DNA of 28,010 nt from a virus, in IMG/VR virus record IMGVR_UViG_3300033143_002447, positions 1 to 28,010 of that record, one strand, 5' to 3'. The notes under the pieces were generated by a model. It saw only the letters and a program-made list of their open reading frames with translations. It had not been told where the DNA came from and did not search any database. The position numbers and the translations under genes are program-made. This document shows, one piece after another, positions 20,576 to 28,010 of the stretch (within the stretch, counting starts at the first letter, position 1; each line of letters opens with the position of its first letter).

Positions 20576-21859
20576 GTGACAAAACTAACTATGACTTCTG
20601 ATATAGAAAAACTTAAAAAAAGTTTGAAACTATACGAGAAAAGACTTAACCAAAATATTACGAAAAAAACTGAAGAAGCTTTAAACAGAACTGTAGCCAA
20701 ACTTAAAACGCAGCTCAGTGAAATATACAACAATAACATCAGAGCTTCTACCCCAACACTAGCATCAGCCCCACAAGCAAGGGCGCAAGAGATTGCTGAA
20801 GTATCTACTCTAGGTAAGTCGAAGAGTATAGGGGAGAGCGGAGAGTTCTATAGTGATGCAAATAGCAACATCATCAAAGCTCACCTAGTAAACACAACAA
20901 GTAATAAACCAGGTAACATAGTATCTAGGGTAAGAAGTATTATAGAAGAAGGCGATACTTACGAAGACCATTTAGAGAACTTTAAAAGTAGTATCTTAGA
21001 GAAAATCTTCGCCATCCAGCAAGCAGATGGAAATTATAAATACTTTGTTATACCTAAAGGAAGCAGATTAGAAGACGACGTTATGGACAACGTAAAAATC
21101 TTCTGCTCTTCTTACGTAGATAACACCAACTCACTAGTAGAAACAGACGAAGGCGAGTTAGTAAGAAAAGGTACAGCAGAAGGTAGGAAGAAGTTTGAGA
21201 GAGATAAGAACAGAGGTGACGAACCTTTTACCGAGTTCACACTAAAAGAAAAAGCATTCAAACTTATACAAGAAAGAGGTACTGACATAACAGACATTAT
21301 AACTAATGTCCAGCACGGAGAGTACACTAAAGCTTCCGACTTAGCAAAACAACTAGCGGCTAGAAACGTTGCAAACCGTCAAGCAGATTATATTGACAAA
21401 ACTACAACTAGAATGTCCAAAGGAGTAGACCTTTCCAACGACCAAGCTGCATTAGGAAAAGGCAATAAAAGAATTAGCGGACTGACTGTTAAGAAGTTTA
21501 AGCACGGCGGAGTTACTATAGCTTACGACATAGTTATAAAAGCTACTGGAGAAGAGTTCTCAATAGATGATACCGGCCAGTCAGGAGACAATAAGTGGAA
21601 CCTCAAGGAAGGTAGCTACGAGACTTCGACTTTAAAAGGAGCAGATGACTCTTTTCCAACCAAAAGAGCAGCGTTGGCCTCTTTGGAACCAAACATACAA
21701 AAAGAGAATCTCCTATCTAAAGAAGAAAAGTTAGACAAACTAGCAAAAGACATCACAAGAGAAGTTGCTGTGTGGACAAAAGAAACAAAAGGCGTTTTGG
21801 AAAGAGAGTTGTCAATAGCTATAAATAAAGCTATGAAAGAATTTAACAGAAAAAGGTAA
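20576..21859 (+). CDS. hypothetical neck/tail-region protein
   Basis: 427 aa; GTG start six bases after GGAG. The first 60 residues are a charged coiled coil (MTSDIEKLKKSLKLYEKRL and onward). The middle is mixed alpha/beta (KIFAIQQADGNYKYFVIPKG) and the last 50 residues are helical and charged. No catalytic motif is visible. Lying between the probable connector and tail genes, it may be a neck or tail-completion protein; this is inference from order alone. Confidence 0.6.
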   Translation: MTKLTMTSDIEKLKKSLKLYEKRLNQNITKKTEEALNRTVAKLKTQLSEIYNNNIRASTPTLASAPQARAQEIAEVSTLGKSKSIGESGEFYSDANSNIIKAHLVNTTSNKPGNIVSRVRSIIEEGDTYEDHLENFKSSILEKIFAIQQADGNYKYFVIPKGSRLEDDVMDNVKIFCSSYVDNTNSLVETDEGELVRKGTAEGRKKFERDKNRGDEPFTEFTLKEKAFKLIQERGTDITDIITNVQHGEYTKASDLAKQLAARNVANRQADYIDKTTTRMSKGVDLSNDQAALGKGNKRISGLTVKKFKHGGVTIAYDIVIKATGEEFSIDDTGQSGDNKWNLKEGSYETSTLKGADDSFPTKRAALASLEPNIQKENLLSKEEKLDKLAKDITREVAVWTKETKGVLERELSIAINKAMKEFNRKR

Positions 21860-21862
21860 GCA

Positions 21863-23293
21863 ATGTCGGTAAGAATATTTAAAGACATAGAAGAAGCGTT
21901 AGCAAGGGAAGTGAGAAGACTTACCTATCACGACCAAGTAACAGCTACTGACACAGTACTACAAGATGCCTTTGACCCTTTTACTGGAGAGATAGTAAGT
22001 ATCCCAGTAGAACCTCAGTTTTACGATTCAAGCGCAGACACACAAAGTATTGATTACCCTAATATATTTATTAAGCTATTGCGTACTAGAGAAGATAGAT
22101 TCTCAGGACGAGTGACCCCTCAATACGGCAGGGACATATTAGTACCGGTAGCATCAGCTCCTAAAGCATACGAAATAGTAGCTAACGGAGTTTCACAAAA
22201 CATTACCCCAGGGAACGATCTAATCACTTCCCTGTTCAAGATAATTAAAGTACAACCAGGACACTTGTTAAGAATACTTAATGGAACTAATCAAGGTACG
22301 TATACTGTCGCTAGTATAACCCTTGACAGTGGTGGCAGCCATACAATCTCCGTTAGCAACGTATTATTAGCTAATTTACCTGAAGTATTTTTCGACCCTA
22401 TTACAAGGGACGTTATTTTTCAAGAAGATACTGATTTAAATACGATTAAAGCTGGAGACGTCTTTACTGACAACTCTTCAAATAGTTTTAACGTAGTTTC
22501 GGCTGACCCGATTAATAATAGAATTGTAATAGACGGAAGCACAACACCAGACACATCCAGCGAAGGAAACTTAGCTAGGACTGGGGATGTTTTTATCAGT
22601 GATCCAGATTTAGTGAGGTATTTGGTCTTAGACCCTACCAAACCAATTCAGGTTCAAACTCCGGGAGGACTCTGCGACGCTACTAGCGAATTTTCAGGAA
22701 CTAGTCCTTCCATACCATTAGATATGTTTTATCTTATTAGGATAGATTCCAAAGAAAGACAAACACATATCGAGATTTTAAATAGGATGTGGGAAGAGTT
22801 TAATCCTCCTAGAACAGGACTACCAGTGGTAGTTAGAAGCTCTAAGAGCGCAGACACACTACTCACAGAAGATGTTCCTACTGGTGGCAGCCAGACTATT
22901 ACTGTTAAAGACAACAGTAAGATTAACATCGGAGATCCTGTAGTATTGTTTGACGAATTAAGTCCTAGCAAGGATACTAGTTCAGAAGGTTTTGAGGGGT
23001 TGTTTTCAACTCACGTAACAGGTAAGGTTGGTACAGACCAACTCCAACTGCAAGACGTTATTCCAGAAACCTTCACAGTTAACAACACTACTCGTGTAGT
23101 AACTCACACCACTATGCAGATACTAATGTTTCATTTTATAGACCATAAAACTAGGGACGTAGAATCAGCTCAGTATTGGGTACACGAGTTTACTTTTTGG
23201 GTACAAGCTACAATAGATAGGTTGGGAGACGCTGAAAAAACTACTGTTGTGACAGATATTGACGCCGAGATAGAAATAGGCGTAGACTGTTAA
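21863..23293 (+). CDS. probable tail-completion/neck protein
   Basis: 476 aa; AAGG six bases before ATG. The N-terminal section (DIEEALAREVRRLTYHDQVT, SIDYPNIFIKLLRTREDR) and the C-terminal section (HFIDHKTRDVESAQYWVHEF) flank two similar beta-rich repeats, each with a G-D-x-V/F core (TIKAGDVFTDNSSNSFNVVS and KINIGDPVVLFDELSPSKDT) and the string DTSSEG. Placed directly before the sheath, it is likely a neck or tail-terminator-type protein expanded by inserted domains. The family is not certain. Confidence 0.6.
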   Translation: MSVRIFKDIEEALAREVRRLTYHDQVTATDTVLQDAFDPFTGEIVSIPVEPQFYDSSADTQSIDYPNIFIKLLRTREDRFSGRVTPQYGRDILVPVASAPKAYEIVANGVSQNITPGNDLITSLFKIIKVQPGHLLRILNGTNQGTYTVASITLDSGGSHTISVSNVLLANLPEVFFDPITRDVIFQEDTDLNTIKAGDVFTDNSSNSFNVVSADPINNRIVIDGSTTPDTSSEGNLARTGDVFISDPDLVRYLVLDPTKPIQVQTPGGLCDATSEFSGTSPSIPLDMFYLIRIDSKERQTHIEILNRMWEEFNPPRTGLPVVVRSSKSADTLLTEDVPTGGSQTITVKDNSKINIGDPVVLFDELSPSKDTSSEGFEGLFSTHVTGKVGTDQLQLQDVIPETFTVNNTTRVVTHTTMQILMFHFIDHKTRDVESAQYWVHEFTFWVQATIDRLGDAEKTTVVTDIDAEIEIGVDC

Positions 23294-23325
23294 TTTAACT
23301 TAAAATAATTGGAGAATAATAAAAG

Positions 23326-25209
23326 ATGGCAATACTTAACACTAACGTTGGGCCAGAACGAGTACAAACGTTCGACCAACCTTTAGGAGTTGTTCAAGTA
23401 CCTGGAGCAGGTACAGCCGTTGCTGGTATTCTAATTTCTACTTCTAAAGCTGGAGCACCTCTAAACGCTCCTACAAGAGTACAAAGCTTAACTGACTTTG
23501 TTGAAACTTTTGGCGATGTTGACGAAGTTACAGGAGATGGATATTACGCAGTAAAAGGTTTTTTTGATAACGCAGGTACAGGAAGTACTGCGATAATTGT
23601 ACATGTAGGAACTAGCCCTACAGCATCAGACTGGATTGGAGATGGGATCTCAACTGGTCTTAGAGCATTGGATTCCGTAGACGACCTTACTTTAGTAATG
23701 GTTCCAGGACTTCCATTAGAGACAGCTTACCTAGTACACCCTGCTGTAATTGATTATAGCGAAACTGTTAGAGCAGAGTTCGGCGCAGCCCTTACCACTG
23801 TGTTTTCTTTAGTTTCTATTCCTGACGCAATTAGTTCAGCTCAGTCTGACGAACTGCAGAATAGTTTTACTTTAGATTCTACAACTCCAGTAGGAGATAA
23901 TTTCGAACTTACGGTCGGTGTTGCCGCAACAACACAACAACAAGCTACAGGAACAATAACAATAAACACAGACAATATTTTTGCTGCCGGTTCTGAAAGG
24001 ATTTATGTTATCCACGGAGCAAACAACATAAACTTTACTTCCTCAGCATCAGCAGGACCACAATCTTTTCTGATAGGAGCAACTGCATCTGACACGGCAC
24101 AAAATTTGGCAGACGCCATTAACGCACAGGCTGCGGCGGCGCTAATATATGTAATTGCCGGTGCTGCTGGAGAAGTAGTAACAATAACTGCAGACATCAC
24201 ACAACCGTCCGTAGTAGGTTCACTAGGTAACGCAATCTCAGTAACATCAAGCGACGGTCCAGCTTCTACAGTTGACCCACTACAACTGACAACTTCAGCT
24301 TCAGCTTTGTCTGGAGGCCAAGACGCAAGTTCTGGATCTCCACAAGACTTATCAGAAATAACTCCAGGAATGCTAGTCACAAACACTGCCGATGATTTCT
24401 TGGCTGTAGTAACTGCTGTAGACGACGTGTTAGACACTCTGACTATTGCAGTAGACCCTACAACTTCTTTCGATGCAGATAGCTTGGTACACGTATCAAT
24501 ACCTTCTGCCATCACTTACAAAGAAACTGTAGTAAACAACCCTTCAAGATTTGCAGCATGGTACTACAATACACTAACTGTTCTTGACTCCTCTACCGGA
24601 GCAGCAGATGGAGCAACAGTAACTGTAGATCCAGTAGGACACGTTGCAGGAGTAATGTCTAGAATGGATTCCAACTTAGGAATCGGTGGAGTTTCTCACG
24701 CACCAGCAGGAATTAAGTACGCTGGTATTGCAGGAATTCAAGGACTAAGACTTCAGATCTCTGAAAGACTAGACGGCGGAGCACTACGTTTGAACTTTAT
24801 CAACCGTATTACTTCTTTCCCAGGAGCAGGAAATGTTATCTTCGGAGGCTACACAGCCGACTCAGGAACATCACCACTACTCACTGCAGACGAGCAGCTT
24901 ATCCAAGTGATGAGAACTTTACAATTTATTAAAGCTTCATTGGACGTAGGTTTAAGATCTTTCCTTTGGGAAAACTTTAGCCCTGACACTCAAGCTCAAG
25001 TAGCATCTTCTATTCAATCTTTCCTACGAAACAACATTCATTTGTTTCCAGCAGGATTGGCAGAAGCTCAACAGTTTAAAGTAATTTCTGTAGAAGCTAC
25101 TCAAGACGAACTTGACCAAGGACTATTAAGAGTACGTGTTCAACTAAGACCTAACAAAGCAGTAAGGTTTATTGAAATCGCACTTGAATATCCTATCCCA
25201 GTAGCTTAA
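23326..25209 (+). CDS. tail sheath protein
   Basis: 627 aa contractile sheath subunit; GGAG ahead of ATGGCA. The N-terminal domain (VPGAGTAVAGILISTSKAG, FVETFGDVDEVTGDGYYAVK) and C-terminal domain (FIKASLDVGLRSFLWENFSP, LFPAGLAEAQQFKVISVE) are typical of phage sheaths, as is HVAGVMSRMDSNLGIG...APAG in the middle. Residues about 185-395 look like an inserted module containing IGATASDTAQNLADAINAQA, found in many unrelated virion proteins; it splits the usual arginine-to-'AAWYYNTLTV' stretch. Sheath rings contract to drive the tube through the host envelope. Confidence 0.95.
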   Translation: MAILNTNVGPERVQTFDQPLGVVQVPGAGTAVAGILISTSKAGAPLNAPTRVQSLTDFVETFGDVDEVTGDGYYAVKGFFDNAGTGSTAIIVHVGTSPTASDWIGDGISTGLRALDSVDDLTLVMVPGLPLETAYLVHPAVIDYSETVRAEFGAALTTVFSLVSIPDAISSAQSDELQNSFTLDSTTPVGDNFELTVGVAATTQQQATGTITINTDNIFAAGSERIYVIHGANNINFTSSASAGPQSFLIGATASDTAQNLADAINAQAAAALIYVIAGAAGEVVTITADITQPSVVGSLGNAISVTSSDGPASTVDPLQLTTSASALSGGQDASSGSPQDLSEITPGMLVTNTADDFLAVVTAVDDVLDTLTIAVDPTTSFDADSLVHVSIPSAITYKETVVNNPSRFAAWYYNTLTVLDSSTGAADGATVTVDPVGHVAGVMSRMDSNLGIGGVSHAPAGIKYAGIAGIQGLRLQISERLDGGALRLNFINRITSFPGAGNVIFGGYTADSGTSPLLTADEQLIQVMRTLQFIKASLDVGLRSFLWENFSPDTQAQVASSIQSFLRNNIHLFPAGLAEAQQFKVISVEATQDELDQGLLRVRVQLRPNKAVRFIEIALEYPIPVA

Positions 25210-25213
25210 AAAT

Positions 25214-25235
25214 ATAGGCCCGAAAGGGCCTATTT
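25214..25235 (+). terminator. post-sheath hairpin terminator
   Basis: ATAGGCCC (25214-25221) and GGGCCTAT (25226-25233) form eight perfect pairs around a GAAA tetraloop, followed by a short T tract. It ends the sheath message or limits read-through to the tube gene. Confidence 0.8.
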
Positions 25236-25264
25236 ACTAACTTAACATAACGGAGAATAAATAA

Positions 25265-25846
25265 ATGGCAAGATCATCAGCCTCAGAACCTTTAGAAAAA
25301 TTTAGGTTTAAAGTGACTTTTACTAACACTGGAGACTCAGCAGAAACTTCAGGAACAGTAGCAGGTTTTCACGACATACAAGTACCTAAAAGAACTACAA
25401 ATAAAGGAACTTATAGAGAAGGTAACGACAACGACGTCAACCAACTTTTCGCTGGTTTGAGTTCTATGGAAGACGTAGTGCTCAGTAGAGGACTTGTGGC
25501 AAACACTGGAACAACCGGTACAGCTCTGTACGAATGGATGAGCGCAGTACACAACCCTTCTGCAGGAAACATAGAAAGAGGTCCAGCTTCAGCTTCTCAC
25601 AAATATAGAAAAGACGTTACCGTAGCGATGTTAGATCGTGAAGGGAAGGTAGCTAGGCAATGGAAGTTGCACAATGCTTGGCCAGTTAATTTTGTCCCTG
25701 GTTCAGATTTGAATGCTGGAGAAGACGGAGAAAAGTCTTTAGAGCAATTAACACTAGCCTACGAAGATTTTCAAGAGATACAACAAAACGGTACTGACGA
25801 AGCAAAAGTGTCAGGATCACTTCCGGCAGCAACACCAGCAAGTTAA
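25265..25846 (+). CDS. tail tube protein, copy 1 (probable main tube)
   Basis: 193 aa, gp19-like tube subunit. It starts MARSSASEPLEKFRFKVTF and has the family's C-terminal sequence (LDREGKVARQWKLHNAWPVN...SLEQLTLAYEDF). Tube subunits stack as hexamers inside the sheath and carry DNA into the cell. It sits right behind the sheath with its own GGAG leader and is bounded by hairpins on both sides. That and the closest family fit mark it as the main tube. The last 20 residues are Ala/Ser/Pro-rich. Confidence 0.92.
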   Translation: MARSSASEPLEKFRFKVTFTNTGDSAETSGTVAGFHDIQVPKRTTNKGTYREGNDNDVNQLFAGLSSMEDVVLSRGLVANTGTTGTALYEWMSAVHNPSAGNIERGPASASHKYRKDVTVAMLDREGKVARQWKLHNAWPVNFVPGSDLNAGEDGEKSLEQLTLAYEDFQEIQQNGTDEAKVSGSLPAATPAS

Positions 25847-25873
25847 TAACTGGGGCTAAAGCCCCGTTATTTT
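25845..25873 (+). terminator. hairpin between tube copies 1 and 2
   Basis: GGGGC (25852-25856) pairs with GCCCC (25861-25865) around TAAA; the stem extends through a T-G pair and, past one bulged C, through AATAA/TTATT, then TTTT. It overlaps the stop codon of the first tube gene, so the two downstream copies are probably transcribed less. Confidence 0.78.
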
Positions 25874-25884
25874 AGAGGTACTAA

Positions 25885-26547
25885 ATGGCAAGAAGTTCTA
25901 TAACAGAACCCGTAGAAAAATTTAGGTTTAAAGTAACTTTTCTTTCGTTGGGATTTGACGCCGACTTTAAAGAGTTAGCAATACCAGCAGGATTTACCGA
26001 AGTTACTATACCAAAAGCTAATGTGAATGTCATGGAATACAGAGAAAATTCTGATATGAACAGGACTATAAAAATTCCCGGATTGATATCGTATGACCCA
26101 GTAGTATTGAGAAAAGGTGTGACGACTGACAAAAGTTTGTACAATTGGTATAAACAAGTACACAACGACGTTACTAATTTGTCAGCTGCTAACGAAGTGT
26201 TATCTAGTATTAACATAGTTCCTGTACACAGTCCAGATTTTAGAAGAGAGATGCTAATAACTTCTTTAGACAGAGAAGGAAACGCAGTTAAACATTGGAT
26301 GTGTTTTAATTGTTTTCCTGTCTCTTATCAAGGAGGGGATTCGCTCAACGCTCAAGATAGTGGAAAACTCATTGAAGAGTTGGTAATTACTTACGAAGCT
26401 ATGGCAGAGTTGCAAGGTAAGACAGTATTGGACGCTGTACAAGACCTTACTAAAGAGTCAACAAAAGCTGGGATAGATGCTGTAAGAAATGCTATCTACG
26501 GAGCCGTAGTAGGCGGAGCATCACAGATACCGTCTTACATTTTTTAA
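25885..26547 (+). CDS. tail tube paralogue, copy 2
   Basis: 220 aa. It begins MARSSITEPVEKFRFKVTF, almost the same as copy 1, and keeps the conserved end (SLDREGNAVKHWMCFNCFPV...LIEELVITYEAM). A C-terminal extension of about 40 residues (DAVQDLTKESTKAGIDAVRN...) is unlike copy 1. In T4, gp48 and gp54 are tube-related proteins that start the tube on the baseplate; a similar minor-tube role is a reasonable inference. Confidence 0.85.
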   Translation: MARSSITEPVEKFRFKVTFLSLGFDADFKELAIPAGFTEVTIPKANVNVMEYRENSDMNRTIKIPGLISYDPVVLRKGVTTDKSLYNWYKQVHNDVTNLSAANEVLSSINIVPVHSPDFRREMLITSLDREGNAVKHWMCFNCFPVSYQGGDSLNAQDSGKLIEELVITYEAMAELQGKTVLDAVQDLTKESTKAGIDAVRNAIYGAVVGGASQIPSYIF

Positions 26548-26562
26548 TCTTAGGAGTAACTA

Positions 26563-27162
26563 TTGGCAAGATCAGCATTAAGAGATCCCTTAGATAAGTA
26601 TAGATGGACTGTGAGTATTACCGGGTTCAGTAAGATGGGATTCCAAGAAACTTCCGTACCTGGCTACAACATAACAACCAAGAAATACACTGAAGGCGGA
26701 GCACACTTGACTCCAAGAAAGATAATCAACTCTGTAGAAACTAAAACAGTCAAACTCTCTCGTGGAGTGACTAACGATACAAGTTTCAACAGATGGGCAA
26801 ACGGGTTTATCGACAAAGTCACTAACAGCGCTGCTTTTTTTGGAACTAGTGACGTTGACACGTCGCACCCTCTACTCACAGCAGCCGCTAACAACTTCGC
26901 CAAACCGATAAAAAGTACTGTGACTACTGGAGAAAGTACTAGGTACAGAAGAGACGTTAAGATAGAACACGTTAATAGAGTAGGTCAAGTAGAAGTTGTG
27001 TACATGTTATACAACGCATTCCCAATAGAATATTCACCAGCATCTGACTTTGATTCCACCGCAGACGACGGAGTTAGTATAGAGTCTATAACATTAGAAT
27101 ACGAGAGTTTTGAAGTATTGTACTCAGGAGCAGCTGGCGCAGCAGTAAATTTGTTCACTTAA
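26563..27162 (+). CDS. tail tube paralogue, copy 3 (TTG start)
   Basis: 199 aa from TTG 26563, six bases after AGGAG; the second codon onward (ARSALRDPLDKYRWTVSI) aligns with ATG-initiated copies 1 and 2, so the start is secure. The end (VNRVGQVEVVYMLYNAFPIE...SIESITLEYESF) is tube-like but more diverged. A weaker start codon downstream of a terminator suits a protein needed in few copies, such as a tube initiator, terminator or baseplate ring. Confidence 0.85.
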   Translation: MARSALRDPLDKYRWTVSITGFSKMGFQETSVPGYNITTKKYTEGGAHLTPRKIINSVETKTVKLSRGVTNDTSFNRWANGFIDKVTNSAAFFGTSDVDTSHPLLTAAANNFAKPIKSTVTTGESTRYRRDVKIEHVNRVGQVEVVYMLYNAFPIEYSPASDFDSTADDGVSIESITLEYESFEVLYSGAAGAAVNLFT

Positions 27163-27185
27163 GCAATCAACCGAGGAGAAGATTA

Positions 27186-27971
27186 ATGCTTATACAATTA
27201 CCTAACGGTCTTATTGACGGGACCGACCTATTTAATTATGCCGATGTAGACGAGCTTAGAGGTAAGCAGCAGAATTATTTGGCCAACCAAGATTTGGTAG
27301 TAGGTAACATCGGACACGTACCTAAAATTCTAGAAGATATGATACTAAGTCTACAAACAAAAGAAGGCCTCAAGTGGAAAGGTGATGTGTCTAAAGCTAT
27401 TTGGAAATTACCTACAGGAGATATAGAGACAATCCTAATAAACATTAGAAAGAATACTTATGGAGGTAAGTTCTATCATGTGGCTGAGTGTACGCACTGT
27501 AACCATGAGATGGGCGACCTCCTTTTGCAGCTAGAGGACTTAAAAACAAAGCCTTTCGATTTGACAGAGATGATAAAAAGCAAGCACATAACACTGCCAA
27601 AAGCTAAAGTGGAAGTGGAAGTAAAGCCTACGTATTTAAAAGACATCTTTGACATGATCAAAATCACTACAGGCAAAAAAGACAAACTAGTAACCTCCTT
27701 GATTCCTTTATCAATCAAGAGTATTAAATCAGGTACTAAAGAAGAGCCTGTAATAACAAGTCCAATAAATAGCTCACATATAGAAGACTTACCAGTAAGC
27801 GACTTACTTCATCTACAAGACCAACTTGATAAGACTAAAGTAGAAGGTTCTATAGACACCACCATAGAAATAGAATGTTCAGAATGTCACAAAGAATTTG
27901 AAACAAAGTTAAATGTGTTTGATTCAACTTTTTTCGACCCTACCAAGGGATCTACGTCTGGGAGTATGTAG
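27186..27971 (+). CDS. tail assembly chaperone with zinc ribbon
   Basis: 261 aa; GAGGAG seven bases before ATG. The core (GDIETILINIRKNTYGGKFY...ECTHC) resembles the T4 gp26-type baseplate/chaperone family (Pfam T4_baseplate, from memory). Cys pairs at 102/105 (CTHC) and 231/234 (CSEC) make a zinc ribbon. It follows the tube genes, where phages encode tail assembly chaperones that guide tape-measure folding. Near its end, codons ACT TTT TTC hold a T-TTT-TTC slippery heptamer, so a longer -1 frameshift product probably exists. The zero frame ends at TAG 27969-27971. Confidence 0.82.
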   Translation: MLIQLPNGLIDGTDLFNYADVDELRGKQQNYLANQDLVVGNIGHVPKILEDMILSLQTKEGLKWKGDVSKAIWKLPTGDIETILINIRKNTYGGKFYHVAECTHCNHEMGDLLLQLEDLKTKPFDLTEMIKSKHITLPKAKVEVEVKPTYLKDIFDMIKITTGKKDKLVTSLIPLSIKSIKSGTKEEPVITSPINSSHIEDLPVSDLLHLQDQLDKTKVEGSIDTTIEIECSECHKEFETKLNVFDSTFFDPTKGSTSGSM

Positions 27972-28010
27972 ATCATAAATCCGATCTCTTGGGAGATTAC
28001 ACATTTTTCG
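27929..28010 (+). CDS. -1 frameshift extension of the chaperone, runs off the edge
   Basis: T-TTT-TTC at 27929-27935 is in phase with the upstream gene (X-XXY-YYZ). After a -1 slip the frame reads FFRPYQGIYVWEYVDHKSDL... and has no stop through base 28009. Many tailed phages make a G/GT-type chaperone pair this way just before the tape measure gene. The extension's length and the downstream gene are outside the window. Confidence 0.65.

Noticed and set aside
24003-24515. 170-codon ORF on the - strand
   Set aside because: It lies wholly inside the sheath gene, has no SD, and its composition (Ser/Thr/Ala/Val-rich) is what the complement of the sheath insertion produces.
27971-28010. Separate gene starting after the chaperone stop in the zero frame
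   Set aside because: The zero frame is open beyond the TAG, but no start codon with an SD appears in the last 39 bases; the -1 frame is better supported.

Overview
The window is part of a tailed double-stranded DNA phage (or prophage) genome with a contractile-tail (myovirus) morphology. A terminase, portal, scaffold, HK97-type capsid, tail sheath and three tail-tube-like genes follow one another on the + strand. The host cannot be named from the sequence. The DNA is A/T-rich, Shine-Dalgarno (SD) sites are strong, and neighbouring genes typically overlap by 1 (TAATG), 4 (ATGA) or 8 bases.

Layout: (1) bases 1-2317, - strand: a tightly overlapping operon of small proteins (about 70-150 aa), probably early and accessory. 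They share a compact beta-rich fold pattern and a common C-terminal tail; one member is frameshifted. A good sigma70-like promoter (2337-2365) drives it. (2) 2318-2671: an A/T-rich divergent intergenic region with a cluster of TATTAC/GTAATA repeats. (3) 2672-4328, + strand: more small proteins of unknown function, interrupted by a non-coding stretch (3164-3336) with several hairpins. (4) 4427-8121: a zinc-ribbon protein, small and large terminase subunits, and five small proteins. (5) 8201-8515: remnant of a LAGLIDADG homing endonuclease lodged just before the portal gene, which has no standard start codon at its natural N-terminus. (6) 8505-12999: portal, a small protein, scaffold and major capsid protein, closed by two tandem terminators. 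(7) 13113-18600: zinc-finger and coiled-coil proteins, then a run of beta-rich virion proteins, probably neck or fibre/decoration components. (8) 18600-19811: small proteins, two with a membrane segment, resembling a lysis region without a recognisable endolysin. (9) 19811-23293: probable neck and tail-completion proteins. (10) 23326-27162: tail sheath and three tail-tube paralogues, with hairpin terminators after the sheath and after the first tube gene. (11) 27186-28010: a tail-assembly chaperone with a canonical -1 slippery site; the -1 frame stays open to the window edge, where a tape-measure gene would be expected.

The right-hand 24 kb is a virion assembly line: terminase packages DNA through the portal into a scaffolded capsid, neck proteins close the head, and the sheath/tube genes with their frameshifted chaperone build the tail. 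The observations most worth following are the shared C-terminal tail of the left operon, the portal gene lacking a normal start next to a decayed homing endonuclease, the duplicated hairpin leader before scaffold and the post-capsid gene, and the slippery site in the chaperone gene.
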